A stretch of DNA of 64,000 nt, taken from NCBI GenBank assembly GCA_028551475.1, contig CM052358.1:18502853-18566852 (forward strand), in the 5' to 3' direction. Numbering within the stretch: position 1 is the stretch's first letter; every line of letters starts with the position of its first letter. Source of the stretch: Casuarina equisetifolia. Lineage: Eukaryota; Streptophyta; Magnoliopsida; Fagales; Casuarinaceae. Shown here in pieces: positions 49,801 to 62,383 of the stretch. The translations under genes and the position numbers were made by a program. The notes beneath the pieces are model-generated. The model did no database searches and was not told where the DNA came from. It was given only the letters and a program-made list of their open reading frames with translations.

Positions 49801-51517
49801 GGACCACCTTTGAAGCTCCAAGAAGTGGTATCGTACATTTTGCTTTCTCTTGAGCATTATAGTAAATTTCTAGAGAAGGGAGGATAGATTTCTTAAATAT
49901 TTACCATTGGTCCATTTTTTGAATTATTGGAGTTCTCCGTTATCATCCAATTCTAATTGGAAAGTGATGAGATGTTGGGTGCTATCACCGTAGCATGCCT
50001 TCTTCTCTCTGTTGAAGAATAAAAGGGTAGTATAAAACATGGTCCAATATGTCAGCAGTTTATGTTCAATATTCAGAATTGTTCTAGTTGTTATGTAGTT
50101 GGTATCCCAGGTTGCTGTCTTACTCGCTGGCAACCTTTGGTGTTAAATTATATTCATTGATATCTAGATGTTAATCTTTTCCGATCAACTGTGCAGGTTA
50201 GAGGTGTAAGATCAATGCCTCTTCTGGACATGGCAAATTTATTCAACAGTTTCCAGTTGATGGTTTGTCCAGGACTTGTGAGTATTTAAAGAAAGAGGAA
50301 AATGTTGAAATTCTTTTAGAACTTTATCAGTTATATGAAACTGTCTGTTTAATTCTTTGTCCCAGGACCCTAATCCAAACAATCTTGTCGCAAGCACAAC
50401 ATTCTATTCAGAGAGTACACGAGCCATGCTCTGCTTGGTAAATTTTTATCACAAACTTTGTCATTTAATCTGTTCCCGCCATTTCATTTCTGAATCTTAC
50501 TTCGTGTGTAAGATTTTTAGTTCCCGACTGATTTGGAGGGCTCATGGTTTGTATTTAGGGGAAATAACTCTGCATTTATGTATTATAAGCGCACTCTAAG
50601 TGGTATCAGAACACATAATACTCGAGTGAAGAGAATAATTCTTGGAAAGAAGATAGAGAGAATCTAAATGGAAAATGACTTTCTTGAGATTGTAGTGTAG
50701 GATAACCACCTGCTATCAAGTATGTTTCTTACCAATTAACCGATTTGAATTTAAGGTTTTATTGGATAAACATGTATTGTACTTGTCCACCTTCCAACCT
50801 TTCTTTTTGACATACAATGACTGAATGTTTTCAAATGATTTGTTAAAAGAAGGGAAACGAAGTTCTTGAGAGAGGCAAAAATGGAGATGGGATAGACTTT
50901 CAAAAAATGAAGGGAGAAAACATGGAAAATGAACCGGTGGCAGGGAGAGTAAAGTGAATAGGGGTTCTGCTGATAGTATTTTTGTTTATTGATTAAAGTT
51001 GTAGAATGGTAAGGACGTGTGCAGGAATATTTTAGGAAAAGATGCAAAATGGAACTTCGCAACTGAGGCCACTCTATTTGAAGAAAAGAAGTGAACAATT
51101 TCATTGTAGAGAAGGCTTTTTTGTTGAGTTTTTTAGAATAGGAAATCAATGATGCAAAAAAAATTGTGAAAGGTCACTATTTTGACGGCTTTCCTTTTAT
51201 GATACACAGGTTAGAATTGAAACAGATCCGGCGGACAGGACTCAGTTGCGTATGACAGTTGCTTCAGGGGACCCCACGTTAACATTTGAGTATGTATTTA
51301 CATTTCCTTTTGCATACTGCTTGCTAACCTAAGTTTTGTTTATGTTGTGGAACTTTTCTGATGACCGATGTGCAGGTTGAAGGAGTTTATCAAAGAACAA
51401 TTAGTTAGTATTCCTACAGCCCCCCAAGCTCCTACGCCGGCACCACCAGTACCCCAACCAACCAGTCCAGCTGCAGCATTGACAGATCCTGGGGCTATTC
51501 TGGCTGGTTTACTGTGA
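37816..51517 (+). CDS. AP2A1: AP-2 complex subunit alpha (alpha-adaptin), 27 coding exons, 1018 aa
   Basis: Exons: 37816-37947, 39839-39970, 40404-40529, 41934-41996, 42084-42181, 42275-42482, 42981-43052, 43129-43221, 43820-43921, 44151-44248, 44586-44667, 44815-44903, 46350-46455, 46577-46642, 47236-47342, 47429-47533, 47617-47737, 47869-48054, 48193-48429, 49014-49094, 49243-49407, 49523-49609, 49702-49827, 50197-50277, 50366-50437, 51210-51289, 51376-51517. Phases agree throughout. Domains: adaptin trunk (1-about 600; starts [20 protein letters not shown], with basic clusters such as YEKKKYVWK that in the family bind phosphoinositides), hinge (about 600-740) with [13 protein letters not shown], and appendage (about 742-1018) ending GAILAGLL. 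It is a large subunit of the plasma-membrane AP-2 adaptor, which recruits cargo and clathrin for endocytosis. Length equals the plant family (about 1012). Intron 6 starts with GC instead of GT. Confidence 0.97.
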
Positions 51518-53278
51518 CGGGGTGAAGGTTAGTGATGTGTGAAGATTTGTTCATTATACAGTTGTAAACCTGATTTATACGGCCTGGCCACCCTTTTGCC
51601 CCTCGAGTTAAATTGTGGATAAGAAATGAAGAAAGCTGCAAGGGCTGGCGGAATGAAGGGTGAGGTAATTTGGTAGTCGGCTTAGCGTTTGAGTGGAATT
51701 GGAATTACCGGGGGTTGGTCGGGATTTTGAGATTCTTTCTGCACAATGTAATTGTGCGTTTGGTGAGATTTTTCCCTTTTGGGGTGAGGGTTTTCTATTA
51801 TTCATCATTTTTCCCCTTCCCAGTTTCAATGGATTGGTTTCTGTAGCATAATATTTGACTCATGTAAGATTATTTGCCTGAATTAGAACCAGTTGTAATA
51901 GTTTGCATTCGTTTGTTAATCGATAGTGATATTTTCAATAAGAGCATTTCTTGGACGATTGAAGGGTGACGTCATTCTTTTCTAGTTTCCCTTGCTATGT
52001 TCTAGGCGGGTCATCTTTTGAATCGAACATTTATTCTTTTTCCCAGTGGTCTGGACGGGTTAATAAAATTAATGCTTTTCTGTTTGTGTTTTTGTATATA
52101 TGCTGTTTTAGCCAACCTCTTTAAGGATTAGGCTTGCATATTGTTTTTCTGTACTTATTCAAAGTATAGTTATTATGTTTAATCTTATTAGGATAATGTC
52201 CATTTTTTTAAAATATTAAAATTATAAATTACAAGAGAGAGAGAGAGAGAGAGAATATCAACTCGAGGCCTCAACTATAAAAATGTGCGACCCTTTAATA
52301 TTGAAACCTGCAGCCACGCAGGAAACACTCTACCATGCAAAATATTCCAGGGTTTTACGGTGCGACGGGACGGAAGAGTAAGACTACTCTTCGCCTCTGG
52401 ACGCCACTTAACCTAGGAAGCCAGTGCAACAGCACGTGTAAACCACCGAATGCAGCCCCTGTAATTTTCCCTCCTTTCTCACCACGACATTATCTGAACT
52501 AATTAGCAGAATTTCCTAAATACATATGAGAGTAACTGGGTGGGTCCCAACCCTTTCTTATCCCCTTATTATTGCAGCAGCTCACGTGGCTCACTCACAT
52601 CCCTCTAAATGCCAATAATAGATTAACTGACACCCAGCGGAGCTTTGGCCGCAAGTTGGTTGCTTTCAGACTAAACCCAAGCGCCCTCCTTCAAAAATAA
52701 GGGGAAGTTTGTCAACTCTGATTGGTAGTAAAAAAATTTAAGAGAATTTATGATTTATACAAAGCAATTCAATGAGACAAGCACCGTAAAAAAAACCTGC
52801 TTATCTTCCAACATCCGCGTAAATCTCTGAGCTTGTTAATTGATGGCATCCCCCGTATCTGGTTTAAGGAACAAATCATCCATCCTATATGATACCCTAT
52901 GCAACCTCCTAGCACCAATCTACTTACAAAAATTCATTCTTCGACACTTCCCAACGGGAAAAAACCAATCCCTCTCTGCAAGAGAACACTTGCCAGGAAG
53001 CAACAACCTTCGGATCAGCACATGCAGTACTAGGAGACTACCTGGCCTCTGAAACATCAAGCATAGCATTTGCAGGATTTTCTCGAGTTCAACAGCGAGG
53101 AGAATGAAGTTTCCCGTTCTCATCTTTCCCGTTGGTAAATTGTCAAATGTGATCCAGTATGCAACCATCTCGCCCCCGGAAGAGAGGCCAACTAGTTCAG
53201 CTACTCCCGTTGGTAAATTGTCAAATGTGATCCAGTATGCAACCATCTCGCCCCCGGAAGAGAGGCCAACTAGTTCAG
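51518..53278. other. Convergent intergenic region between AP-2 alpha and the PTM-like gene
   Basis: This holds the 3' UTRs of two convergent genes. After the AP-2 stop there is an AATAAG poly(A)-like signal near 51937. A (GA)n tract lies at about 52233-52252. From 52300 to 52800 the sequence is less AT-rich but shows no gene. From about 52850 up to the PTM-like stop it is probably 3' UTR of that gene and includes a 78-bp tandem duplication. Confidence 0.55.
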
Positions 53279-53283
53279 CTACC
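53128..53283. repeat. Nearly perfect 78-bp tandem duplication at the 3' end of the PTM-like gene
   Basis: Copy 1 is 53128-53205 and copy 2 is 53206-53283, identical at 77 of 78 positions. Both begin CCCGTTGGTAAATTGTCAAA on the plus strand. The stop codon of the PTM-like gene (53279-53281) lies in copy 2, so copy 1 is an extra piece of 3' UTR and the protein is unchanged. Frames that run through both copies (26-codon repeats on either strand) are artefacts of the duplication. Confidence 0.95.
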
Positions 53284-56200
53284 GCCATTCACGGCAATCA
53301 CCACAACTCCAACTCCCTAACCCAGACGATGATTCATCCCAAGGTGAGCAGCTTCTGTGTATCTGTAACCCGCATATATGACAAGAAAGATCAGGGGCTG
53401 GATCTATCTGTGAACACCTCTTACAGTGTGTCATATTAACAGTAGGCTTTACAGGATTTGCAGCTTCTGGTTGATCACTAGAAGTATCAAATTCTCCGTG
53501 CATGTTGGGGACTTCATCCTGTGAAATTGTAGATGATGGATTTTCCAAGCACCTAGACCAGTCCTCAGGTGGATCATCAACATCATCAGATGCCAGCAGC
53601 TCAGTAACAGTGAAGTAAGTCTGGGGCTCAAATTCCATATCTTCGTAATTAAAACCTTCATAGTCTAACATCATCTCACTTTGGACATCCCACTCGGCCT
53701 GCGGAGGTGAGGCTTTCTCTGTAGGTTCGGGGAAGTTGTTTGTTTCAAGGTTTGTTGATAATTCAGCATGAAGAAGACTGCTTCCAGATAGAACATCTAC
53801 ATCCCCCTCACGCTTTACTTGCCTTCTTACTGGAAGTTTCTGCGGCCCTGGCCCAGAAGCAGTATTCTGCTCAACATCCAGTTCAGAATTATTCCCTGTA
53901 ATCAGCTCAACTCGGGAAAGTGGGAAAAGAAGCGGATCATATTCTTGTTTTGGTACTTCCTCCACAGGAAACCGAGAACCAGGTTCACAATCTACAAATT
54001 CTAGTTTCATAGCTTGTCCAGTGGGAAACACTGGAGTCGAAGGCTCACATTCTGTTGATTCTTGATTAGAAACTTCCTCCATGGAAAAATATGTCGCAGA
54101 TTCACACTCTTTCAATTCAGAAATAATTCCAAAATCAGACTCCACAGGTATATGTCCTTGTTTTATATCCTTTGTACGTGCCTTCTTGCCCTCAGGCACC
54201 TTGTCTTTGAGGTCTGTGTAAGGACACACGGGTGACCTTATCCTACGACAACGGCAACACTTGAAGCCCACTACATCAAAAATTTTCGACTCTTCAAGCT
54301 CAACAGCTTCTGCATGGTACCATTCTGGCAGAACCACAAACACAGTGCATCAGAAAAATAGACATAAACACAAAAGAGGGCCTTGTGAGTAAAAGTGAAA
54401 AACATGTAATGTAGAGCACACTTACTTTTGCAAGTTTCACAGCATATATACATAAGATCAGACCTATATGTTTTATGGCACAAGTGACAAACAGGTTCCA
54501 ACTGACGGACATCCGAACTGCCCTTCAAAAGAATGTTTTTAAGCCTGAAATCAATGCCAGTGTCTTCACTGTTCTTTTTCCTCCATATAATGCCCCAAGA
54601 ACACAGCCTGCGACGGCTCTTACTTGCCAAACTAGAGTCAGAGCTAGCTTGTTTCAACTCAGAACGAGCATCCTGAGTTCTGACAGATGCTAGAGTCTGA
54701 TTATTACTCGGAGGCCTTCCACCTTTGGGGACAGTCAGTAAGTTAGGACATTCTCGCCCATGCAACACCAAAGGACTGGTCGGAGATTCTTTGCTGCTTT
54801 CTTTAGAAGCAAGAGCCTGTGCGTGGTTACATTGCTTGCACATTATCAAGAACTCAACATCCTCATTCATGGAAATCGTTGAAAGTATGGTACACCCTTC
54901 ATGGCAATGACCTGCTCAAAAAATGGTATAAACATGGATATTGGTCCAGAAGTCCACAAAAAAACAACTTTGCAAGACCTTCAACAACATGAAATACAGA
55001 AGCAAAATGCAGAAGTATTATAGATAGACTGGGAGGAATAGCATAAATTGTTGAGAACTACATTATACCTACTGGATTCAAAAGAAAAAATACAGGGCGG
55101 GAAATGTACCTTGGCATGCACTGCACTTGACCGCATTCCTGGAAATCACATCAAGGAAAAGATTAATGAGTCAGGACCAAGTTGCTCTAGGCTCGTAAGA
55201 ACTAAACTGAACAGGAGTATAGAACATTGTAGAATAATTACCCAATTAAAACATCCAGCTGACAGGAGGAACAAGAGCACACATCTAATTTGTCTCTCTT
55301 GCAAGTAAGATAGAAAAATATATCTCTATGGGAAGTTCTCAACCTTCTCCTTTGTAACTTGAATGGTAAATTTGAGGGCTCCTCAACAGATGCCAACTGT
55401 ACATTGTCAATTTTTTCTTCGTACTCTTTGATCAAATACAAAGGAACTCGAGATTCAGCAAACCAATACTTCTCTTTTCCATCTTGACTCCGCTCTACCT
55501 CGATGATATTCTTCATGACTCGCGAAGGAAAATACTTTTGGTTCCCAAAAGCAATTGCATATTGATTCTTGTTTTCAACAACCTTTTTATCACAAACAAC
55601 AGCGTTTCTAAAAGCAGAAGCTTCTGAATCTAGAACTTTTCCCTCCTGAAGGTTCTGCTCAGGACGAAGAAGATCACTCCATCTCAAATGAAAGTCCAAG
55701 TATCTAACCTGATGCAAATTAAATTGTATGCTCAAAAAGTTATATTACAACCTTCAAAAGATAACTCAGCACGCTGTAACATAGGAAATATAGGAAAACA
55801 GGAACAAACCTGAAGCGCAAGCTGTGATGCGTTCTTACTCATTTCAACTGCAGCTCTCCAAACTAACTGTCTGCTTCTTTTGGGAATCTCAGAACTATCA
55901 GAATAATCAATCCCATAAATCTTCCTCCAACCACCTAATGTGCCAGAACACCATTAATACATACTTTTTATCCCTCACAATGAAAAAAAATATGCACTTC
56001 TGAGAAGCTCACTATATTAATGGAGCATTTATCATTTGACACTGGAAACTGAGAGAAAGAAAAGGACAAATACAACGGGGATTATTTTCAGGAAGGAAAA
56101 AGCTAGGAATGTCTATTTACCTTCACGAGCAGCTTTTCTTACTGCTGTGCGTGGCAAAATTGCTTTCTGGAATACAAGCTTTGATACCTTCCCACCTCGC

Positions 56201-59200
56201 CACCAGTCAAAGCTTTGGTCATGGCAACTATCGGCCATCACTTCAGATGCACCAGACTGTTTCCTATTTCGCCTTCCACCAGATCCACGTTTCTGTGTTG
56301 TGCCCACCGTGGATGCAACACTTTGAATCACGGAGGATTCAACAACCAAGTCATCCACCAGTTTAATCCAGTCTCCAGAAAGGGCAATTATGTTGATATG
56401 TTCCTCAAGCTGAAAAGAAAACTCTGATCATCAACAAAACTATTGATAGCACAGGCAGAAACATGCCCTTAAAGAAATTTGCACCAAATGAAAAATTTTC
56501 ACCACAAACAAGAGGTGGAAGGTGAGTTCACAGGTCAAATTCTGCACATTTTGTGACATTTGTCCATCCAAATAAATCTATACACCAAAAAATAAATAAA
56601 TAAATAAAACCAACTTCGTAGCAGCAAGTAAAGATTACACAAAATTGAATACTGAAAGCCCAGCTGATTGCTGCTGAAACTCAGTCGTCCTTCAATGCCA
56701 CTAAATTTTGGCTACAAAGAGCAGAAGCTTAGCAGGATTTTTTTCAGATTATGGTGCAAACCAAGCCACACCCAGAACACCAGATCACTTACATGCCATG
56801 CATTTGCCTCAAAACTCTTAATTGCCAAATACAGAGATAGGAATAGAGGAAAAGTACATGAAAGCATTTGAATCTTAATAAAATGTACTTTAAAATATAA
56901 CACATCAAAACTAGTTAAAAGGTTTTAGAATAAACAAATTCCATTCAGTATAGCTTCATTCCTTTTTTTCTGAAGGGCTCTTGGACATGGACAATCTATT
57001 GAGTTGTCTCCCTTCTTTTTGTTTTCGTTCAACTTTTCTCCTAGAATAAGACCGCATAGCTGGAAAGATGACTAGAATTACTAGAACTTAGAAGGAAGAG
57101 TGTTTTCAATGGGTAACTACGCCAAACAACTAGATTTGTTCCCTTCTGGGTGGAATTGCCACAACATGGGCGGGCACAAAGAGAGGTGCGGGAAGGTAGA
57201 GAAGAATCTGAACTAGTAAAAATTTAAGTAGCACAGTAAAGGTAGAGGAAGACACTAGCCAATGTATGAAAGATAATATTCCACCAAGAATTAGAGGCAA
57301 TTTAATGAACGCCATCTCCAAAATATATATAAATATATATATATTGGAACCAAATAGACCCGAACACAATAAAGAAAGAGCCAGACCTTGAAGTTTGAAA
57401 ATTCTCAACGCAAAGGTTCTTGAAACTCTAGAACTTTAAACCAAAAACACAATAATAAGGGAGCGTGAATTTCAAGTTTGTCAAGTCTCAACTAAAAGGT
57501 TTTCAAAAATTTAGAACAAAACCAAGAGAGTGAAGATGAACCAAAATTGATTGAAAAGATAAAGAAAATGACTGATCAACAAATTAAAATGTGGGAAGTG
57601 AATACTACACAAATTAATGTAGTCTTGCTAAAAACACCCTCTTTTCTGATGGTAACCAATTAACTTATCTTGGAACAACATTGGTAATTAGGAACGAATT
57701 GAGCATCTCAAAGGGCACTGACATTAGTTTTCGCTATATTTTTGTATGCCAGAGGGTTCCATATACGGTGACAAAGGTGGAGTGAGGTAGTACTGGAACC
57801 CACAGCTAGAGAAGCCTAGCTTGGAAAAGAGAGTTATTATGTATATATTCTGGTAGGAGAGAAAACCTTTTAAAGGGAATCGATGTGTTAAGCAGGCTTT
57901 TCACATCATGAATTTATGACATTTTCAAAGAGCTTGATTCCTCATTATGAATTGTTTTCATCTCTACTTTCTTGAACTAGTAGACCTCAGAACTTTCAGT
58001 ATTAGTGCTTGCTAACTCTCTGTTTCAGGTCTTTGCTTACTCCCCATGCACTCAGCCTAATCCCTTTAATGCTTCAGCTTGAAACCAATCAGCAAGAGAC
58101 TGAACTCCATGAAGGTGGGTGCTACATAACTAATCCATAGAAATTTGTTTGTACATTTGCAGGAGTAACACATCACTGGATTCTTGACAAGATAAAAAGC
58201 TAAAGAAGTTTCATTGATTCAGTTCAACCATAATGTTAAAAGCTACTTCCAAATATGGAGCTATTGCAAAAATTGTAAAGCTTGTAGAGGTTCAACAGAA
58301 CAATTCACCATAAATCTAATACTTTAGACCTCTAAAATACACAGCTATCCCAGATGCTCTTAGTACATCAATACAGATGAATGACAATTCGAGTGAAGAG
58401 AAGAGAATCCTGTAATATGAAACGAATGCTGAATTATTAAGCAAACACAAAACCATATCAGTCTCCTTAACATATTATTTGGACTCTCTGGACCTAATTC
58501 AACATATGAATTGCAGTAGAAGCATTATGATATTTTTGCAATAGCTCTTTTCATATCAGATGAAAATCAAGTAAACTGATATTTTCCAACAAACTCAGCA
58601 ACAAAAAGTTGGGAAAAGAGATAGAAGCAGGTCATATAATCTTCAGCAAATAATTCAACCTCTCTGTCAACACTGAAAAGTTATCTGTCAAATGTCAAAC
58701 ATCACCCACCAAAAATATATGGGAACTAAAATGTACATCAAATAACGAAGTAGACACAGAACAGAAGAACTTACTTCAAGTAACAGAGCTTTTATTGCAC
58801 AGCAAGTCAAAGCCAGTTCAACTTGTTTACACCATTGCCTTCTGTAACTAGCACTCCGGAAGGGGCCAACTAGCAGACCATGTAAACTTTCTTCCATATA
58901 TAAAATATATGTTGCAATGCTAGCAAGACTTCCTTCTCCACTCTTAATGGGACGAAGGTTGGTGAGGATCTTCATGGCACCTTTTGTGGCACTCAGGCAA
59001 GCATGGTTTAACATGCATCCTCTCTTGCTTGAAACTGGGGCCTTACAGGAAAGACACCAACCACACCTTTCCCTAGGAACCTCTACAAGCTTCTTTTCAG
59101 AGCTTGGCCAGAAGAATCGAGAAGCTGTTAGTGAGAAGGCTTTTGCCTGCAAAAAATTGTTGGAAGACGCTAGCTTCTTTGAACTTTCTGAAGCATGAGC

Positions 59201-62200
59201 ATCTGAAACCTGAATTTCCTCTGATGAAAGCTCAGCCAGTCTAGCAGCAGCAGATGCAGCAAATTCTCCATGCATATAGTTATTTATGTAAGCCTGAGGT
59301 TTATAAAAAGAGCCCAAGTATAGAAAATCTTCCACTGAATTGCTGTCACCGTTTATAGCACCTGTTCGATTACCTTCTTTCCTTTGAGAGCCCAAGTTCA
59401 CTGGAAAACACGTGCCATTCGTATATCCACCATAACTGGCTTTGCTAATTCTGTAGGTGTATGTAGTAAGGTCTGTTGCACCTGATCTGTCAACAAAACT
59501 TTGGTGTAGTAAGCCAGACTGATCAGGTTGCTGGCTAACTGAACCATTAGAAATGGCAGGGCCCATTTTAATCCTCTCAGTTAGCTTCATATCCGTAGGT
59601 GTGAATTCCAGTAGTCTTGTGTCATTACTGAAATAAGGCCCAGAATGGCCGGTCTGAGTAGTCCTACCCAAGGAGGTCTTCAGACATGATACTGCCACAT
59701 TGTCTACACTGCTTTGATTTTCATTATGTGCACAGTTCTCAGGCCCAATGTTATCAAGTACTTTTTTGCCTTCCTTGCCATGACACAATGATTGAGTGGA
59801 AAATCTTGCATCATCCTTTATGTTCGGTGAGTTTGTTTGCATTTCATTCATCAGTGGAACAGATAAGACACTTTCTGGGATGGACCAGTATTGTAAAATT
59901 GCCTTACACAACCCCAAGTACAAAGCTGTATGTTCCACAGACGAACAAAGAACTCGCAGGACTTCTAAAATGTCATTCTGATTGTAATACCTGAAACATT
60001 GTTCTGTGTCCACAGAAGCCTTAAGCCTGCAATTCATAATATTTTAAGCAACATGTAAGGACAAGATTAAGGAACGAGTCTGAGATAAAGTGGGAGGTCA
60101 AGAACTACAGTTCAAAAACGAAATGGTTACAACGCTAGACAGCAATAATGATTCCATTGCAAACAAATAGGTTGTCAAACATTCAGTGTATGGGTAATTA
60201 ACAATAAGGTAGGGGGCTAAAAAAAAGATGTAGAAGACATACACCAATAAGTGGTGGCAAGTACCCAAGAAGATTTGCCCATATGAATCCACACCAAATA
60301 TCTCTGCACCTCTAAGTGATGTTCCCACAGTAATAGTTGGTCCAATCCTACTAATTGTGCACTCTGGACAGTACCACAGTCCTTCTGGTATGAACATTTT
60401 CATCACGCCAATACACCTTGAATGGTACGCCGATGGGCACCCATCACAACAAAGTAAAGTCCCATCCATACCACAAAGCCGGCATTCATCACCATTTCTA
60501 TCCACATCAACATCAGCTGCGTCCACCTCCTGTTTACTGCCTTTGAAACCCAAAGAACTTGAATTACCAAGTGATTTCATCTCCCGTGTTTCTGCAATAA
60601 TCTCCATAGCTTCCCTGCCCTTGCAGGCAGAAGTTTTGGAATATCTGGGGTGAACTCTTCTAGGCCCGTTTTCAGGACTGGTTGCCTCTGTATCAACATC
60701 AGGCCCAACTTCTGATTCTTCACGCGTATCAATCTCAGCTCTTATCTCAGCAGACTCTAAGACATCATCACACAAAATTTGCAAGATCATAAGCTTCCTT
60801 CCTGCAGGTAAGGAATAATACTCCCTGACCAAAACCTCATCATAGAACCCTTCACACTCGGGTCTCGTTGTGTATCCCATAACTGTTAAATAGTTGACCA
60901 AGTAAACAGGCCAAGTCAATGTATCAAGCAGGCCCCATTCTATGCACCTGAAACAGAGAGGGGAGTTGGAAGGGATGCACAAAACTAAATTAATAACAGC
61001 AAAAGGTGGGCATAGAATCATGTTTCAGAAGTAATTTTACTGTAAAAAGACTATATATATATATATATATTATGTCTACATCTAATAATATGAGAAGTAT
61101 AGGAGGGGCACTTTCAGAAGAGAAATGAAGTATACGTCATAAAATAACTAAAGGTATATAAGGAACAGAAACCCAATCCTGACAACTACCTTAACAAGTA
61201 GATCAATAATATCTATATGTTCCATTCCTAGCCAACATACAAAAAACAACATATGCATTATTGCCAAATGTGATCAGTGCTTCTAGTTTTATAAAAAAGA
61301 CAAAACCAACTGTGTTAATTGAATGAAATAGATACTCTGAGCACAGCTAAGAATGTAACATAGTTTTGTCAGACCTTATATGTTTAAAAACCTTATCTAT
61401 TTATCATCAACCAAACGTTACAGAATAAAATTTAATATTAATATCCACTACAAGAGGAAAACTATTCACTACACCAACCGTCATTCATGCAAAAATTCTG
61501 ACACAACAACCACACTCTAATTTAATTTATAAATTCAATCCATAACGAAATGAAATACATACCTCAAGCATTTCGAGGCAAGCTCCAAGCCTTCCAATGA
61601 CAGTAATTCAAGATGACGCCTCAATGCACGCATCAAAGCAACGTGAATGGCATCCAACAATGTGTTTGCAAGACGACAATTAAGCGACCCCACAAAATCA
61701 TCTAAAGTAAACGGGCTCAAGAATAGAGGGATACTGAACGACCTCAAGAAACCATAAACAGAGAAAAAATATGAAACGTACTGCTCTGGCACACCTATTG
61801 TTGCCGATGATGGTGGCAACTTGGGTGGTGGGATAAGTGGAGCCCCTTCATCAAACCCAGAACCCCTCTCCCTCACATACTCACATGAATCACTTGATGA
61901 GTCAGTATCGCCTTCAACCTCTCCCCCATCATTTCCAATTGGCACTCCACCGCTCACCTCACTCAATGTAGATATTTCCACTTTATTCCGTCCATTTCTC
62001 AACCCTGAAGCTTCCCTCTCCAATGCACTCTGATTGTTTGCGATAATTGTCAATACTAGTTCATCCAATTTCTCCTTCCTTGTACTCAAATCATCGTCGA
62101 AATCATTATCACCCAAAAGACACCCTCGAACCTCGGCGCTGTCCAAATCCTCATAATCGCCGTCCTCGTAGTTAACCCTGTACAATCCCAGATTGTAATG

Positions 62201-62383
62201 CACAACTTTCCCAAGAAAAATCCCACTGCGATTGAATTCCTTCAGGACGTACCGCCCCAACAGAGCCACCGATCTCGTCTCCATGGGCCGCTTAATGTTT
62301 TCGGGCCCCGGAATGCTGTTTTCGGCCTCTTTTCGCCTCCGTTTCCTTGGCCGACCCCTTGATCTCGCCACTGGAGGATCCAT
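53279..62383 (-). CDS. PTM-like DDT/PHD-finger nuclear protein, 9 exons, 1739 aa
   Basis: Exons in coding order: 61563-62383, 60243-60947, 58775-60026, 56121-56409, 55810-55934, 55242-55708, 55110-55138, 54426-54911, 53279-54324. All introns are GT-AG and all phases fit. Order of domains: AT-hook-like RGRPRKRRRK (10-19), Agenet/Tudor-like segment (about 42-90), DDT domain (about 200-265, with LDDFVGSL), and a WHIM-like part (about 275-340). PHD1 spans about 427-472 (CRLCGMDGTLLCCDGCPSAY). Three further PHD-like zinc clusters lie near the C terminus: CSSCQL/CSACQ/CHEGC/CKQC, CHLCHK...CETCKKWYH...CCRC, and CKRC...CHICGLQIHRSC...CGDC. It ends CREWR. Known for the family: Arabidopsis PTM is a chloroplast-envelope-tethered PHD factor in retrograde signalling. 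This protein has no C-terminal membrane helices, so it is probably a soluble nuclear paralogue, perhaps reading histone marks or recruiting ISWI remodellers. Confidence 0.95.
55110..55138 (-). other. 29-nt microexon of the PTM-like gene
   Basis: Bounded by TTTCCAG acceptor and GTACAT donor. It contributes NAVKCSACQ and partial glycine codons at both ends, so skipping it (29 nt) would shift the frame. It supplies two zinc-ligand cysteines of the second PHD-like cluster, joining CSSCQLDVLIG to GHCHEGC. Confidence 0.85.
61051..61072. repeat. (TA)n microsatellite in intron 1 of the PTM-like gene
   Basis: About ten TA repeats within the 615-bp intron between the DDT exon and the PHD1 exon. Confidence 0.8.

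Noticed and set aside
52920-53288. Minus-strand frame encoding a 26-residue repeated peptide
   Set aside because: It is produced by the 78-bp duplication across the 3' end of the PTM-like gene; the frame lies beyond that gene's stop.
53104-53439. Plus-strand 111-codon frame with repeated peptide
   Set aside because: It is antisense to the last exon and 3' UTR of the PTM-like gene.
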